Shown piece after piece: positions 1-9,498 of a DNA stretch of 64,000 bases. A model generated the notes under the pieces. It was not told the DNA's origin. It worked only from the letters and a program-made list of their open reading frames with translations, and searched no databases. The number at the start of each line of letters is the position of its first letter. Position 1 is the stretch's first letter. The position numbers and the translations under genes were made by a program. Source of the stretch: Flammeovirga pacifica (GTDB lineage Bacteria > Bacteroidota > Bacteroidia > Cytophagales > Flammeovirgaceae); assembly GCF_000807855.2 (NCBI RefSeq), contig NZ_JRYR02000001.1, positions 2,447,991 through 2,511,990 of the forward strand, written 5' to 3'.

Positions 1-2555
1 GCCGATTTGTGGCCACAGAGCATCCATACAATATTTTTAAGGATGGCCTTGATCCAAATGCTGCTGCAAATTGGGTAGTTGAATACTATAAGGACTTTGC
101 CAATGACTCAGAAAGACCCCTCTTCTTCGAGCCCATGAATGAACCTTTTGTACATGCAAAAGACTACTATTCTGGAGGTTGGAATCAATCAGAAGAGGAC
201 CGTATTAAAAGACAAATGGCAGAAGTTTTTGCAGCTATTGGTAAGAAGGTTCATGAAACTTCTGCATTGAATAATATGAAAATTATTGGATATTCTGCCG
301 CATGGCCTTCAATGGAGATTAAAGACTTTGCTCATTGGAATGAAAACATGAAGATGTTTATGGATGTTGCAGGAGCTGATATGGATGCATTTTCAACACA
401 CTTATATGATGGCGTTAATGTAACTGGACAGAATAATCAAAGGTCTGGTAGTAATAGTGAAGCCATTTTAGACTTGATTGAAACCTATAGCTATACAAAA
501 TGGGGTAAGGTAAAACCACATGCTATTACTGAATATGGAGCCATTGCTTCAGGTTATGGAAACAACTACACAGATATTGAAAGTATCCAAACTGTGAGAG
601 GAATTAATCACATGTTATTTAATTTAATGGATCGTGAAAACAACATCGATATTTCAATCCCTTTCATTACGGATAAATCTACTTGGCACTTAACTGCTGC
701 AAATAACTATCAACCTTACGGTGCTGCATTATTAATCCCTACAAACATTGGGGAATCTTATGTTGCAGGGTGGAAATATTCTCCGAAGATTCATTTCTAT
801 GAATTATGGAAAAATGTAAGTGGTAAAAGAATACAAATAAATACTTCCAACCCCGATATTCAAGTACAAGGATTTGCCAATGGAAATATGCTTTACATTG
901 CTCTCAATAACTTGGATGATAATACACAATCTATAAATTTGAACTTTGTTGAGAGACTAAGTGGACTACAATCCATCACCAAAAAGGCTTTGAAAATTTA
1001 TGATAATTCCAATCCGCAGTTAAGTATTTCTACTTTATCTACTTCGCCGGGTTCACTTTCATTAATTTCTGGTGAAACTGTAGTGTTAGAATATAAATTT
1101 GCTAATACAATCCTCTTCAATAATACTATTAGAAACAAAAAGTATTATACCAATAAGCACCTACAATACATTAATGCAAATACGGCTATGAATTTTGCAT
1201 TCAATGGAGTAACAACAGGTACAGGTAGTGCTTCGCTTCAAATAGGAATTGGCAGAAAGCACGCAAAATCAAAGAAACCAATTGTAAAAATTAATAATAC
1301 CATAATTAATGTTCCTGATAATTGGAAAGGTTATGACCAAGCTAATCGAGATGATTTCTTTGGGGTAATAGAAGTTCCTGTTGCTATGAATTTACTTCAA
1401 GCATCTAACACTATTTCTATCACTTTCCCTGATAATGGTGGACATGTAAGTTCTGTCATCCTTGAGGTGGGTAAATATGACCAAAATGTTATTGAAAATG
1501 AATCTGTAAACATTGTGAACCCCTTAACCACGGTTGAAAGTGATACAAAAATAGATGTACAATTGTCTTATACTTCAAATACGACTAGAGACATTGTTGC
1601 TGAATTTTGGTCGTCTACTGGTTGGTTAGGACAAAAAGTAACAACTGTCAATGCAGGAAGTGGTGTTGAAACTTTATCCATTAATCTTGCCAATGCACCT
1701 ACAATTGGTAATGGCTATGTTATTAAAGCTAGTATACGTCCTGTCGGTTCTAATTGGACACAAAATATTGATTCTGATCAAGCAAATAATATTGAAGTGA
1801 TTCCACAAGTGATACAAGAGCCCTATTCTGGAACTCCTGCAAGTTTACCAGGAAAAGTGGAAGCAGAAAATTATGATATTGGAGGAGAAGGTGTTGCATA
1901 TCATGATATTAACACAACAAATCAAGGGGGTGCTTACAGGACTGACGGTATTGATATTGAAATCTGTACTGATCAAAATGGGGGATATAATATAGGGTGG
2001 TTAGACACCTCTGAATGGATGGAATATACGGTTAATGTCAGTACATCTAATGATTACGATTTCTTTCCAAGAGTGGCTAGTCCTAAAGATAATTCACAAT
2101 ATAAAATTAGTATTGATGGCACTGATGTTACTGGTAACCTTACCGTTCCCAACTCAGGTGGCTGGCAAAATTATCAGACAATGCATATCCGTAATGTATA
2201 CATGAATAGCGGAAAGCATATTGTGAGATTTGAAGTAGTTAATGGTGGTTTTAATTTTAATAACTGGGCCGCTTGGGCATCTTCTACATCTAATACTAGA
2301 ATGATTCAAGTTGATGAAAGTGAAATTATTTCTGCATATCCAAACCCTGTTAATCAGAATAAACTACATATCAGAGTGCCACATAATAATGGAACTACTG
2401 TAGAAATGATGAATATTAATGGTCAACTTTTACAGGAAGTAATATTTGAAGGAAGCTATTATATGCTACCTATCAATAATATGTCTAAAGGCATCTATTT
2501 GATCCGTATTACCACTCCTAATGATCAAGTTATAAAAAAGATTATGATACAATAA
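1..2555 (+). CDS. GH86 beta-agarase/porphyranase with CBM6-like and type IX sorting domains, 5' end missing
   Basis: Endo-acting hydrolase of beta-1,4 bonds in agar or porphyran. The gene is cut by the window edge: the frame is open from base 3, and the GTG at 9 is internal, since the paralogue at 26935-29832 has about 125 more N-terminal residues. Counting from base 9, the clan GH-A acid/base is Glu45 in FEPMNEPFVH and the nucleophile is Glu175 in HAITEYGA. A beta-sandwich region follows, then a CBM6-like module (about 606-758, with VEAENYD and WLDTSEWMEYTV), then a type IX secretion C-terminal domain (about 770-848, starting AYPNPVN and ending KKIMIQ). It is therefore probably displayed on or released from the cell surface. 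Agarase versus porphyranase cannot be told from sequence alone; the locus context favours porphyran. Confidence 0.92.
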   Translation, partial: RFVATEHPYNIFKDGLDPNAAANWVVEYYKDFANDSERPLFFEPMNEPFVHAKDYYSGGWNQSEEDRIKRQMAEVFAAIGKKVHETSALNNMKIIGYSAAWPSMEIKDFAHWNENMKMFMDVAGADMDAFSTHLYDGVNVTGQNNQRSGSNSEAILDLIETYSYTKWGKVKPHAITEYGAIASGYGNNYTDIESIQTVRGINHMLFNLMDRENNIDISIPFITDKSTWHLTAANNYQPYGAALLIPTNIGESYVAGWKYSPKIHFYELWKNVSGKRIQINTSNPDIQVQGFANGNMLYIALNNLDDNTQSINLNFVERLSGLQSITKKALKIYDNSNPQLSISTLSTSPGSLSLISGETVVLEYKFANTILFNNTIRNKKYYTNKHLQYINANTAMNFAFNGVTTGTGSASLQIGIGRKHAKSKKPIVKINNTIINVPDNWKGYDQANRDDFFGVIEVPVAMNLLQASNTISITFPDNGGHVSSVILEVGKYDQNVIENESVNIVNPLTTVESDTKIDVQLSYTSNTTRDIVAEFWSSTGWLGQKVTTVNAGSGVETLSINLANAPTIGNGYVIKASIRPVGSNWTQNIDSDQANNIEVIPQVIQEPYSGTPASLPGKVEAENYDIGGEGVAYHDINTTNQGGAYRTDGIDIEICTDQNGGYNIGWLDTSEWMEYTVNVSTSNDYDFFPRVASPKDNSQYKISIDGTDVTGNLTVPNSGGWQNYQTMHIRNVYMNSGKHIVRFEVVNGGFNFNNWAAWASSTSNTRMIQVDESEIISAYPNPVNQNKLHIRVPHNNGTTVEMMNINGQLLQEVIFEGSYYMLPINNMSKGIYLIRITTPNDQVIKKIMIQ

Positions 2556-2578
2556 TCTCAATTTAATAAGTAGATGTA

Positions 2579-2625
2579 AGAGTTGCTTCTATACCTTGAG
2601 TATGGGAGCAACTCTTCTCTTTTTT
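2579..2625 (+). terminator. Intrinsic terminator of the first GH86 gene
   Basis: A perfect 9-bp stem, AGAGTTGCT (2579-2587) with AGCAACTCT (2607-2615), is followed by a pyrimidine and T tract up to 2625. It lies 24 nt after the stop codon. Confidence 0.85.
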
Positions 2626-2684
2626 AATCCTTTTATTTATCAGACAATCTTATATAAAGAGTCTTTAGCTATAGAAATTCACAC

Positions 2685-2730
2685 ATAAAAAAAGAGGTAT
2701 GACAACCAAAATATGGTATCAATACCTCTT
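2685..2730 (-). terminator. Intrinsic terminator of the GH29/L-galactose operon
   Basis: On the minus strand AAGAGGTAT (2730-2722) pairs with ATACCTCTT (2700-2692) over a 21-nt loop, then runs into seven or more T. It is about 70 nt after the GH29 stop and faces the terminator of the convergent GH86 gene. Confidence 0.8.
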
Positions 2731-2799
2731 CATATAAAATACAGTTTGTTCGAATATTTATTGTTTAGTTAATCACAAATATGATGTATAAATCATCCA

Positions 2800-4407
2800 C
2801 TACAATGCCTGCTCTAAATCTCCTCCAATATCAGTTTCTTTATAACCTTCACATTGAATTTTAAAAGCATGAGCATATTTAGTAGGAAACGATACAGGTC
2901 TTCTAATAATCAATCCATTTTCCGTTCTCTCCCATTTTAAAGGTTCAGTACTTCCTACTAATTGAATTTTCTCAATATCGTTATTCAAAATACCATATCG
3001 AGTACTTAATGTTTCTATCACAATATCTCCTTTTGGAGTATCCATTACAAAAGCATAAAATTCATTGTTATTCTTTTTTGTAAACCTGATATCGTTTTCT
3101 TTGTAAACAATTTTCTCTCTTTCGATTTTATGTCCTCCAGAAGGAATTCTTGTTGGACCTTCGCCAAATATCGCCCAAGGTCTTGTTCCATAAATAGCTT
3201 CACCGTTTACTGCTAACCAATCCCCCATATTTGTTAAAAGGTTTTCCATTTCAGGAGGAATAGTACCATCTGGGTTTGGAGGAACATTTAATAACATGTT
3301 ACCGTTTTTAGAAACAATGTCGATTAAAATATCAATCAATTCATTCGTTTCTACAAACTTTGCATTTGATCGATAAAACCAAGTACCAGGAGAAGTATCC
3401 GTTACCCAAGCTTCATCTTTAGGTTGGTTTGGTCTACCTCTTTCATAATCTCTTACTGCAGTAGCTTCTGGGAAAGTAGTTTCCTTAAACATGACGACCA
3501 CCTCTTTATTCCATTCTTTGCCCTTGTTATAATAATAGGCTAAGAATTTTTGTCTATACTTTTCGTCCATGTTTTCTAACCACCAATCAAACCAAATAAT
3601 ATCTGGCTGGTAAATGTCTATATATTCTTTCAACTTTGCCCACCACTCCTGATGATACTCTTCTGTTGGCATATCACTATCATATCCATGGGGTGTAGTG
3701 TATAAATCATAATCTTTAGGATCTACACCTCCATATTCATGTGCAGGAACAAAATATTTCCATGTAAAAGCATGATGAAATGATGCAATAAACTTCATTC
3801 CTCTTTTCTCTACAGATTCTTTTAAATCTTTAGAAATATCAACTCCTCCATAGTTAACAGAATTCCATCGAGTTTCTTTACTATCCCACATAGCAAAGTT
3901 ATCGTGATGTATCGCAACGGGGCCAGCAAACTTTGCCCCTGATTTTTCAAAAAGAGCAGCCCACTTTTCAGCATCAAAACCAGTAGGTTTAAAGTTTTCA
4001 ATTAAATACTTGTAACCAAATTCTTTTGGGTCACCAAATTGCTGTACGTGGTGTAAATAGTTAGACGTTGGATTATGGTTAGGAGAACCATCTTTATTTT
4101 TGGGATATTCTCCAGTTTTCCAATTTGGAAGGCCGTTTTTTCCATACATAAGCATGCCATGCCATCCTCCTAAATACTCTTTTTTGTCCATATTCACAAA
4201 GGCTCCAGAAACAGGACCCCAGTGTGTATAAATTCCAAATTTAGCATCTCTATACCAATCAGGAGATTTATTTGCTTTAGCCAAAGATTTCCAATCTTCT
4301 TCAAAAGTTTCTTCTTTTTGTTCAAAAGCTTGTTGGCTAGTATTAGTTTGTTGACAAGAAAACAAACTACATAAAAATGCAATAGATATTGTCTTTAATA
4401 GTTTCAT
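2800..4407 (-). CDS. GH29 family lipoprotein, candidate exo-alpha-L-galactosidase (or alpha-L-fucosidase)
   Basis: A GH29 alpha-L-fucosidase-family enzyme. A lipoprotein signal ends at Cys18 (SLFSC). The FGIYTHWGP motif is at about 57-65, and the predicted nucleophile is Asp274 in DIIWFDWW. It ends the operon that catabolises L-galactose. L-galactose is L-fucose with a 6-hydroxyl, and GH29 members of porphyran loci are known to act as exo-alpha-L-galactosidases after 6-O-desulfation, so this role is preferred; the specificity itself is inference. It lies 175 nt downstream of the KDG kinase gene, with a hairpin between them. The start codon is part of an inverted repeat (4402-4439). A second GH29 at 41360-42898 is under the HTCS instead. 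Confidence 0.88.
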   Translation of the reverse strand: MKLLKTISIAFLCSLFSCQQTNTSQQAFEQKEETFEEDWKSLAKANKSPDWYRDAKFGIYTHWGPVSGAFVNMDKKEYLGGWHGMLMYGKNGLPNWKTGEYPKNKDGSPNHNPTSNYLHHVQQFGDPKEFGYKYLIENFKPTGFDAEKWAALFEKSGAKFAGPVAIHHDNFAMWDSKETRWNSVNYGGVDISKDLKESVEKRGMKFIASFHHAFTWKYFVPAHEYGGVDPKDYDLYTTPHGYDSDMPTEEYHQEWWAKLKEYIDIYQPDIIWFDWWLENMDEKYRQKFLAYYYNKGKEWNKEVVVMFKETTFPEATAVRDYERGRPNQPKDEAWVTDTSPGTWFYRSNAKFVETNELIDILIDIVSKNGNMLLNVPPNPDGTIPPEMENLLTNMGDWLAVNGEAIYGTRPWAIFGEGPTRIPSGGHKIEREKIVYKENDIRFTKKNNNEFYAFVMDTPKGDIVIETLSTRYGILNNDIEKIQLVGSTEPLKWERTENGLIIRRPVSFPTKYAHAFKIQCEGYKETDIGGDLEQAL

Positions 4408-4439
4408 ACTTCTTTATTAAAAATAATCATAGTATGAAA
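4402..4439 (-). promoter_or_regulatory. Inverted repeat enclosing the GH29 start codon
   Basis: TTTCATACT (4402-4410) and AGTATGAAA (4431-4439) are perfect 9-bp arms around a 20-nt AT-rich loop. On the minus-strand mRNA the downstream arm contains the ATG at 4407-4405, so folding would hide the start codon. Whether this regulates translation is inference. Confidence 0.35.
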
Positions 4440-4501
4440 GTAGTTAAGTAGGTGAGAATCGATATAGAATAAATTTTCTAAATAACGTCTATAATAATAT
4501 A

Positions 4502-4538
4502 CCCCCTATTTTTATGCAAAATTGCAGCAAATAGGGGG
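4502..4538 (-). other. 10-bp hairpin between kdgK and GH29
   Basis: CCCCCTATTT (4502-4511) and AAATAGGGGG (4529-4538) form a perfect 10-bp stem. On the minus strand it is followed by an A/T mixture, not a clean T tract, so it may be a weak terminator, a pause site or an mRNA stabiliser. Its arms resemble those of the hairpin upstream of kdgK. Confidence 0.55.
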
Positions 4539-4582
4539 AGAACATGCCTAATAATATTATTCACTTTATAAAAGGTTGGATG

Positions 4583-5590
4583 TTACCTTTCCACTTTTGA
4601 TGCATTTTTTGAGTGGATTAACCCCATTACTTCTTCTTTAGATACACTATTAAAATCACCATCTATACCATGTTTCAATGCTGAAGATGCTGTTGCAAAA
4701 TCAATACATTTTTGATAGTCATCCTCAAATGTATTTAACCCATAAATAACGCCTGCCATAAAAGCATCACCCCCACCAATTCTATCTACAATATGAGTAA
4801 GATTATATTTTTTACTTCTGTATACTTTATTCCCATCGTACAATACTCCTTGCCAAGTATGGTGATCAGCAGAGACAACACCTCTAGAAGAAAATACTAC
4901 TACCTCACAGTTGGGATAATTATTCATCATTTCTTGGCCAGACATTGCAAAACTCACATCACTCACTTCCTCATTCAATAAATCAACATCTGGATGAATA
5001 CCTGACATCACATGACATTTTTGCATTAGCTTTGGCATAACTTCTTCGTGACTTTTCCCCCAATTCCATAATTTAGAACGGTAATTATAATCCACTGAAA
5101 TTTTCAAGCCTTTCTCAAATGCCTTTGATATGGCAATCTCTGTAATTAATGCTGAATTTTCAGAAACTGCAGGGGTTATTCCACTCCAATGAAACCATGT
5201 TGCTCCATCAAAAATTGTATCCCAATCATAGGTATCTACATCTAATAATGAAAAACCGCTATATGCTCTATCGTAGATCACTTTACCACCTCTATGCATC
5301 GATGCAGCTTCGGTGAAATAGAGGCCTAAACGCTCCTCATTTCTTAAGATATTATCTGTAGAAATATTATATTTTTTTAAATAATAAAGGGCTTCTTTCC
5401 CCATCTCATTCAATGGTAAGACTGAGGCCATTTCTACATTTAGTCCAAAATTACCCAGGGAAGCCGCTACGTTTAACTCTGCTCCTCCAAAAAAAGATTC
5501 ATATTCGTTGGTCTGTCCAAATCGTTTATTTCTTATTGGTGATAATCGCATTAATATTTCACCGAAGGTTATTATTTTATTTTTTTTCAT
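4583..5590 (-). CDS. kdgK: 2-dehydro-3-deoxygluconokinase (KDG kinase), PfkB family
   Basis: Phosphorylates KDG to KDPG in the cytoplasm, the step between altronate dehydratase and KDPG aldolase. The product is a 335-residue PfkB-family sugar kinase. The N-terminal signature GGAELNVAASLGNFG is present, and the C-terminal signature DRIGGGDAF carries the catalytic Asp at residue 275. A longer frame starting at 5623 exists, but that codon lies in the loop of a strong terminator hairpin (5603-5637). ATG 5590 gives the normal MKKNKIITFGEILMRL start and is chosen. The gene follows uxaB by about 70 nt. Confidence 0.9.
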   Translation of the reverse strand: MKKNKIITFGEILMRLSPIRNKRFGQTNEYESFFGGAELNVAASLGNFGLNVEMASVLPLNEMGKEALYYLKKYNISTDNILRNEERLGLYFTEAASMHRGGKVIYDRAYSGFSLLDVDTYDWDTIFDGATWFHWSGITPAVSENSALITEIAISKAFEKGLKISVDYNYRSKLWNWGKSHEEVMPKLMQKCHVMSGIHPDVDLLNEEVSDVSFAMSGQEMMNNYPNCEVVVFSSRGVVSADHHTWQGVLYDGNKVYRSKKYNLTHIVDRIGGGDAFMAGVIYGLNTFEDDYQKCIDFATASSALKHGIDGDFNSVSKEEVMGLIHSKNASKVER

Positions 5591-5602
5591 GATTTTATTT
5601 TT

Positions 5603-5637
5603 AAAAAAATAGGGAACCAACAAAAGGTCCCCTATTT
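5603..5637 (-). terminator. Terminator or attenuator between uxaB and kdgK
   Basis: On the minus strand AAATAGGGGACC and GGTTCCCTATTT form a 12-bp stem with one G-U pair and a 7-nt loop, running into seven T. The T tract ends only 12 nt before the kdgK ATG. Because it lies inside an operon, partial readthrough is likely. Confidence 0.7.
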
Positions 5638-5661
5638 CTCACACATACATAATAGAATATC

Positions 5662-7104
5662 TTAAACAAACATCTCGTCTGTAATGATCGCATTGATTCC
5701 ATCATTATCAATCACTCTCAAATAATGAGTGACACCCTCATTTAATTGAGGGATTTTAGAAAGATCTTGTTCCCAAAGTTTACTGTAAGACAATACTTTC
5801 TTCACTACATCTCCTAGTGAATGATTGTTTGCGCTATATTCTTCCCATACATTACTTAACAGCTGAGCTATATCCTCATTATCTTTAACAACAAAGCCTA
5901 TTTTATTATTAGGATCATATAACTTGATTAATGCTGCAAATGATATCAATAAATGCTTTGGTAACTTACCATTAAGTTCATGATACTTTAAAATTGAAGG
6001 CAGCACTCTAGTTTTAAATTTAGGGAATGAATTTAAAGAAATACTTTCCAAGTAATGTTTGATAAAAGGATTTCTAAATCTATCCAATACATCATTTTTA
6101 AATGCTACAATATCATCTGCCTGAGGTAAAGATGGTATGATTTCATCAGAGATAGCTCTATCAATAAACTGACAGATCTGTTCATTCTCCAAATTTTCTT
6201 TGACTGTTTCAATACCCGCTAAAAGTCCCACTGGAACCATTAGTGTATGCGCTCCATTTAAAATTCGGACTTTTCTCTCTCTATAAGGAGCTTGGTTATC
6301 AGTGACGATAATATTTAAACCCGCTTTTTCAAACGGCAACTGATTCTTTATTTTCTGATCACCTTCTAGTACAAACAAATGAAATTGTTCTCCTTCTACT
6401 ACTAATTGATCTTCAAAACCCAAGTCTTCCTGAATTTCATTAATTCTATCTTTAGGGTAACCCGGAACAATACGATCTACCAACGTATTGTAAAAAGTAC
6501 AAGCTTCGTTTACCCAATCTGTAAATGTTTCTGCTAAATCCCAGAGCTTAGCATATTGGAGAATAATCTCTTTTAACTTCGCTCCATTTTGATCAATTAA
6601 TTCACATGGTAAAATGATTAAACCTTTCTCCTTGTCACCATCAAAATGCATAAAACGATGATGTAAAAATGCTGTCAGTTTTGCAGGAAAGCTATCTTGA
6701 ACCGCATCTAATTTATCTCCTTCATTGTATGCAATACCTGCCTCAGTGGTATTTGAAAAAACAAATTGTAATGTATCTACCTCTGATAATTTTAAATATT
6801 CGTTATAGTCTGTATAAGGGTTAATCACTTGTTGAATACAATCGACCAACATCTTTTTATTGATAAGCTCCCCTTTTTCAATACCATTTAATAATAAGTG
6901 GTATAAACCATCTTGAGCATCTAGGATTTCTCCCAATCCTTGAGGAATAGGTTGTACGACTGCAACACCTGCATTAAAATCAGACTTTTCATTCATCTCA
7001 TGAATCATCCAATCTACAAATGCTCTTAAAAAATTACCTTCACCAAATTGTATCACTTTTAAGGGGCGTTGTTCTACACTTGCTGTTGTTCTATTTAGTT
7101 TCAT
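5662..7104 (-). CDS. uxaB: Tagaturonate reductase (altronate oxidoreductase)
   Basis: NADH-dependent reduction of D-tagaturonate to D-altronate. The protein has 480 residues, the usual UxaB length, and belongs to the polyol/mannitol dehydrogenase family. The N-terminal nucleotide-binding hallmark VIQFGEGNFLRAFVDW is at about 18-33, and the family segment VRILNGAHT is in the middle. It lies 40 nt after uxaA. Here it most likely handles tagaturonate made from L-galactonate, not from galacturonate, since no uronate isomerase or pectin gene is in the window. Confidence 0.92.
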   Translation of the reverse strand: MKLNRTTASVEQRPLKVIQFGEGNFLRAFVDWMIHEMNEKSDFNAGVAVVQPIPQGLGEILDAQDGLYHLLLNGIEKGELINKKMLVDCIQQVINPYTDYNEYLKLSEVDTLQFVFSNTTEAGIAYNEGDKLDAVQDSFPAKLTAFLHHRFMHFDGDKEKGLIILPCELIDQNGAKLKEIILQYAKLWDLAETFTDWVNEACTFYNTLVDRIVPGYPKDRINEIQEDLGFEDQLVVEGEQFHLFVLEGDQKIKNQLPFEKAGLNIIVTDNQAPYRERKVRILNGAHTLMVPVGLLAGIETVKENLENEQICQFIDRAISDEIIPSLPQADDIVAFKNDVLDRFRNPFIKHYLESISLNSFPKFKTRVLPSILKYHELNGKLPKHLLISFAALIKLYDPNNKIGFVVKDNEDIAQLLSNVWEEYSANNHSLGDVVKKVLSYSKLWEQDLSKIPQLNEGVTHYLRVIDNDGINAIITDEMFV

Positions 7105-7144
7105 GTATCTGATGTTTTTATTGAAGTTCTATTGATTTACATTT

Positions 7145-8797
7145 TTAGAGAGAAATACCCCTTTTCCAAGGAATGAAATCATCCTGTCGCATTCGCATAG
7201 AATTTGTTTCATCTTGTCCACTTGCTATTAATAATAGATATTCAAGCATTGTATTCGCACGAGAAGCAATACTATCTTCACCTGTAATTACTGACCCTGT
7301 ATTAAAATCAATAATATCATTCATCCTTTCTGCAAGTATCGAATTAGAAGCCACCTTTATTACTGGAGTTATTGGATTTCCTGTAGGTGTTCCTAAGCCT
7401 GTACTAAATGTAATTAATGTTGCTCCTGAGCCTGCTAATGCTGTAGTAGACTCTACATCATTTCCTGGAGTACACAACAGATTAAGACCCGGTTTTGTGA
7501 CTTGCTCTGTATAATCTAGTACGGCAACAATTGGAGATGATCCTCCTTTCTTTGCCGCTCCTGCAGATTTCATGGCATCTGTGATTAAACCATCTTTTAT
7601 ATTACCTGGAGATGGATTTGCATCAAACCCAGATCCTACGGCTTCTGCTCTTTGTTTATAAATTGACATAAGGTCAACAAAACGTTGGGCATCTTTCTCA
7701 TCGATACAACGGTCAGTTAGGCTTTGCTCTACTCCATTAAGCTCAGGAAATTCTGCAAGAATTGGAGAGGCACCTAATGCTACTAACATATCTGATACAT
7801 AACCGATAACAGGGTTGGCTGATATTCCTGAAAAACCATCAGATCCACCACATTCTAAACCTAATCTTAAGGCCGAAATAGGTGCTGGCTTTCTTTCTAC
7901 TTTATTAGCTTCTACCAAACCCGACATGGTGTACTTTACTATGTTAGAAATAAACTCAGATTCCGCTACACTTTTTTGCTGCTCCACATAGTAAACAGGC
8001 TTATCAAAATTGGGATTCAGTTTATCAATGGCATCTTTTAAAATATCAACCTGAGCATTTTGACAACCTAAGCTCAAAAAGGTGGCTCCAGCTACATTTG
8101 GATTATTTAAATAACCGGCTAATAGTTGACATAATGTATCCGAATCTTGACGAATACCTCCACATCCTCCATCGTGAAGAAGGAATTTTATGCCATCAAC
8201 ATTATTAAAAACTCTATTTTTCTTTTGCTCTGCTAAAGGAATAACAATATCATCATTCAATATTGATTGGTTATCAGCACCATTTTCTATTTTTTTTAAC
8301 AGATTATCTATATCCAGATCATAATCTCGGCCTTTTGAATAACCGAGCTTTTCTTCTAAAATTTCCTTTGCTGCTACAACATTTCTATTTTCACAAAAAA
8401 CAAGAGGAACAACCAACCACATATTCTGCGTACCCACCTGACCATCTGTTCTATGATAGCCCATAAAAGTTCTATCTTTGAAATTAGAAACATCAGGCTT
8501 GTTCCATGAAGTTCTTCGGTCTCTTACGACAACATCACTAGCAGCATGCTTTACATTTTGTATTGTTAATGCCTCTCCTTTTTTAATGAATGTTGTGGCT
8601 TTACCAACAAGTACACCATACATAATCACTTCGTCTCCTATTTGGAAATCCTTAAGTGCAAATTTATGTTTACTCTTTACCGGACTAGTTGTTGTTATAT
8701 GGTGTTGTTCATATTCTATATTTTCAGCAACCTCTAGGTCTTTCAGTGCTACCATCACATTATCAGATGGATGCACCATTAAAACTTTATTCATCAT
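7145..8797 (-). CDS. uxaA: Altronate dehydratase
   Basis: Iron-dependent dehydration of D-altronate to 2-keto-3-deoxy-D-gluconate. The order is an N-terminal SAF domain (about 1-86), then the UxaA/GarD catalytic part with GYHRTDGQVGTQN, HDGGCGG and LECGGSDGFSG, whose cysteines fit metal binding. The open frame begins at 8824, but that overlaps the aldolase gene. ATG 8797 (or the adjacent 8794) lies 11 nt after the aldolase stop behind a purine-rich AAAAGAGA and is preferred, giving about 550 residues. It sits between eda and uxaB in one operon. Confidence 0.93.
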   Translation of the reverse strand: MMNKVLMVHPSDNVMVALKDLEVAENIEYEQHHITTTSPVKSKHKFALKDFQIGDEVIMYGVLVGKATTFIKKGEALTIQNVKHAASDVVVRDRRTSWNKPDVSNFKDRTFMGYHRTDGQVGTQNMWLVVPLVFCENRNVVAAKEILEEKLGYSKGRDYDLDIDNLLKKIENGADNQSILNDDIVIPLAEQKKNRVFNNVDGIKFLLHDGGCGGIRQDSDTLCQLLAGYLNNPNVAGATFLSLGCQNAQVDILKDAIDKLNPNFDKPVYYVEQQKSVAESEFISNIVKYTMSGLVEANKVERKPAPISALRLGLECGGSDGFSGISANPVIGYVSDMLVALGASPILAEFPELNGVEQSLTDRCIDEKDAQRFVDLMSIYKQRAEAVGSGFDANPSPGNIKDGLITDAMKSAGAAKKGGSSPIVAVLDYTEQVTKPGLNLLCTPGNDVESTTALAGSGATLITFSTGLGTPTGNPITPVIKVASNSILAERMNDIIDFNTGSVITGEDSIASRANTMLEYLLLIASGQDETNSMRMRQDDFIPWKRGISL

Positions 8798-8808
8798 CTC
8801 TCTTTTAT

Positions 8809-9495
8809 TTAAACTGTAATACAAGTTTCTTGGTATTCCTCGATAAAGTCCATTAATGACCTTACGCGATTGTAGGTAGCATCTAAATCAAATGTATTAT
8901 CAGTATCTTTAATCATTAATTTATCTCCTATTCCTACACAGCTGACACCTACATCAAGCCAACTTTTTATGTCCTCTACTGAAGGGGAAATTCCTCCAGT
9001 TGGCATCACATCAGTCCAAGGCATTGGTGCTTTTACTCCTTTGATAAAATTCTTAGCATCGAAAGAGTTTGCTGGAAAAATTTTCACAACTTCAGCACCA
9101 CATTCATGTGCATTTGAAATTTCTGAAACAGTAGAACATCCTGGAAACCAAGCTATTTTCCTACGGTTACAAATCTTTCCAATCGATGCATTAAAGAGTG
9201 GTGAAACAATAAAATCTGCTCCATGCTGAATAAAAATCCCTGCTGTTACTTCGTCGACAATAGAGCCTATACCAATAGCTAATTCTGGAAATTCTTTTCT
9301 TACAGTTTTTACTAACTGAGTAAAAATTTGATCTGCTTGTTCACCTCGATTAGTAAATTCAAAAACACGAACTCCAGCTTTATAAAGAGTAGATAAAACT
9401 AATAAAGTTTCCTCAAGATCATTGTTATAAAAAACAGGAACGATAACAGTAGCTTTCATTTTTGATACTACCTCAATTCTTGAAAATTTTGCCAT
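8809..9495 (-). CDS. eda: KDPG aldolase (2-dehydro-3-deoxyphosphogluconate aldolase)
   Basis: Cleaves KDPG to pyruvate and glyceraldehyde 3-phosphate, the final step of the operon's pathway. The product is a 228-residue class I aldolase with the TIM-barrel Eda pattern. The Schiff-base lysine is Lys138 in VVKIFPA, the conserved Glu46 is in VRVFEFTNRG, and the phosphate-site segment is MPTGGISP. The MAKFSRIEV start is typical of the family. The stop lies 3 nt downstream of the mutarotase gene's end in coordinates, so the genes are tightly coupled. Confidence 0.92.
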   Translation of the reverse strand: MAKFSRIEVVSKMKATVIVPVFYNNDLEETLLVLSTLYKAGVRVFEFTNRGEQADQIFTQLVKTVRKEFPELAIGIGSIVDEVTAGIFIQHGADFIVSPLFNASIGKICNRRKIAWFPGCSTVSEISNAHECGAEVVKIFPANSFDAKNFIKGVKAPMPWTDVMPTGGISPSVEDIKSWLDVGVSCVGIGDKLMIKDTDNTFDLDATYNRVRSLMDFIEEYQETCITV

Positions 9496-9498
9496 TAT

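Noticed and set aside
4408..4582. HTCS-type promoter before the GH29 at 2800-4407
   Set aside because: A C run is present but no TAnnTTTG box lies at the 49-53 bp distance found at the other sites; the C run belongs to a hairpin.
5590..5623. Longer kdgK start at 5623
   Set aside because: The start lies in the loop of a terminator hairpin and the added residues do not match PfkB kinases.
7173..7514. 113-residue plus-strand frame opposite uxaA
   Set aside because: Antisense shadow of a well-supported gene, with no family resemblance. The same applies to the other short frames opposite or out of phase with large genes, such as 8478-8819, 36149-36367 and 49983-50363.
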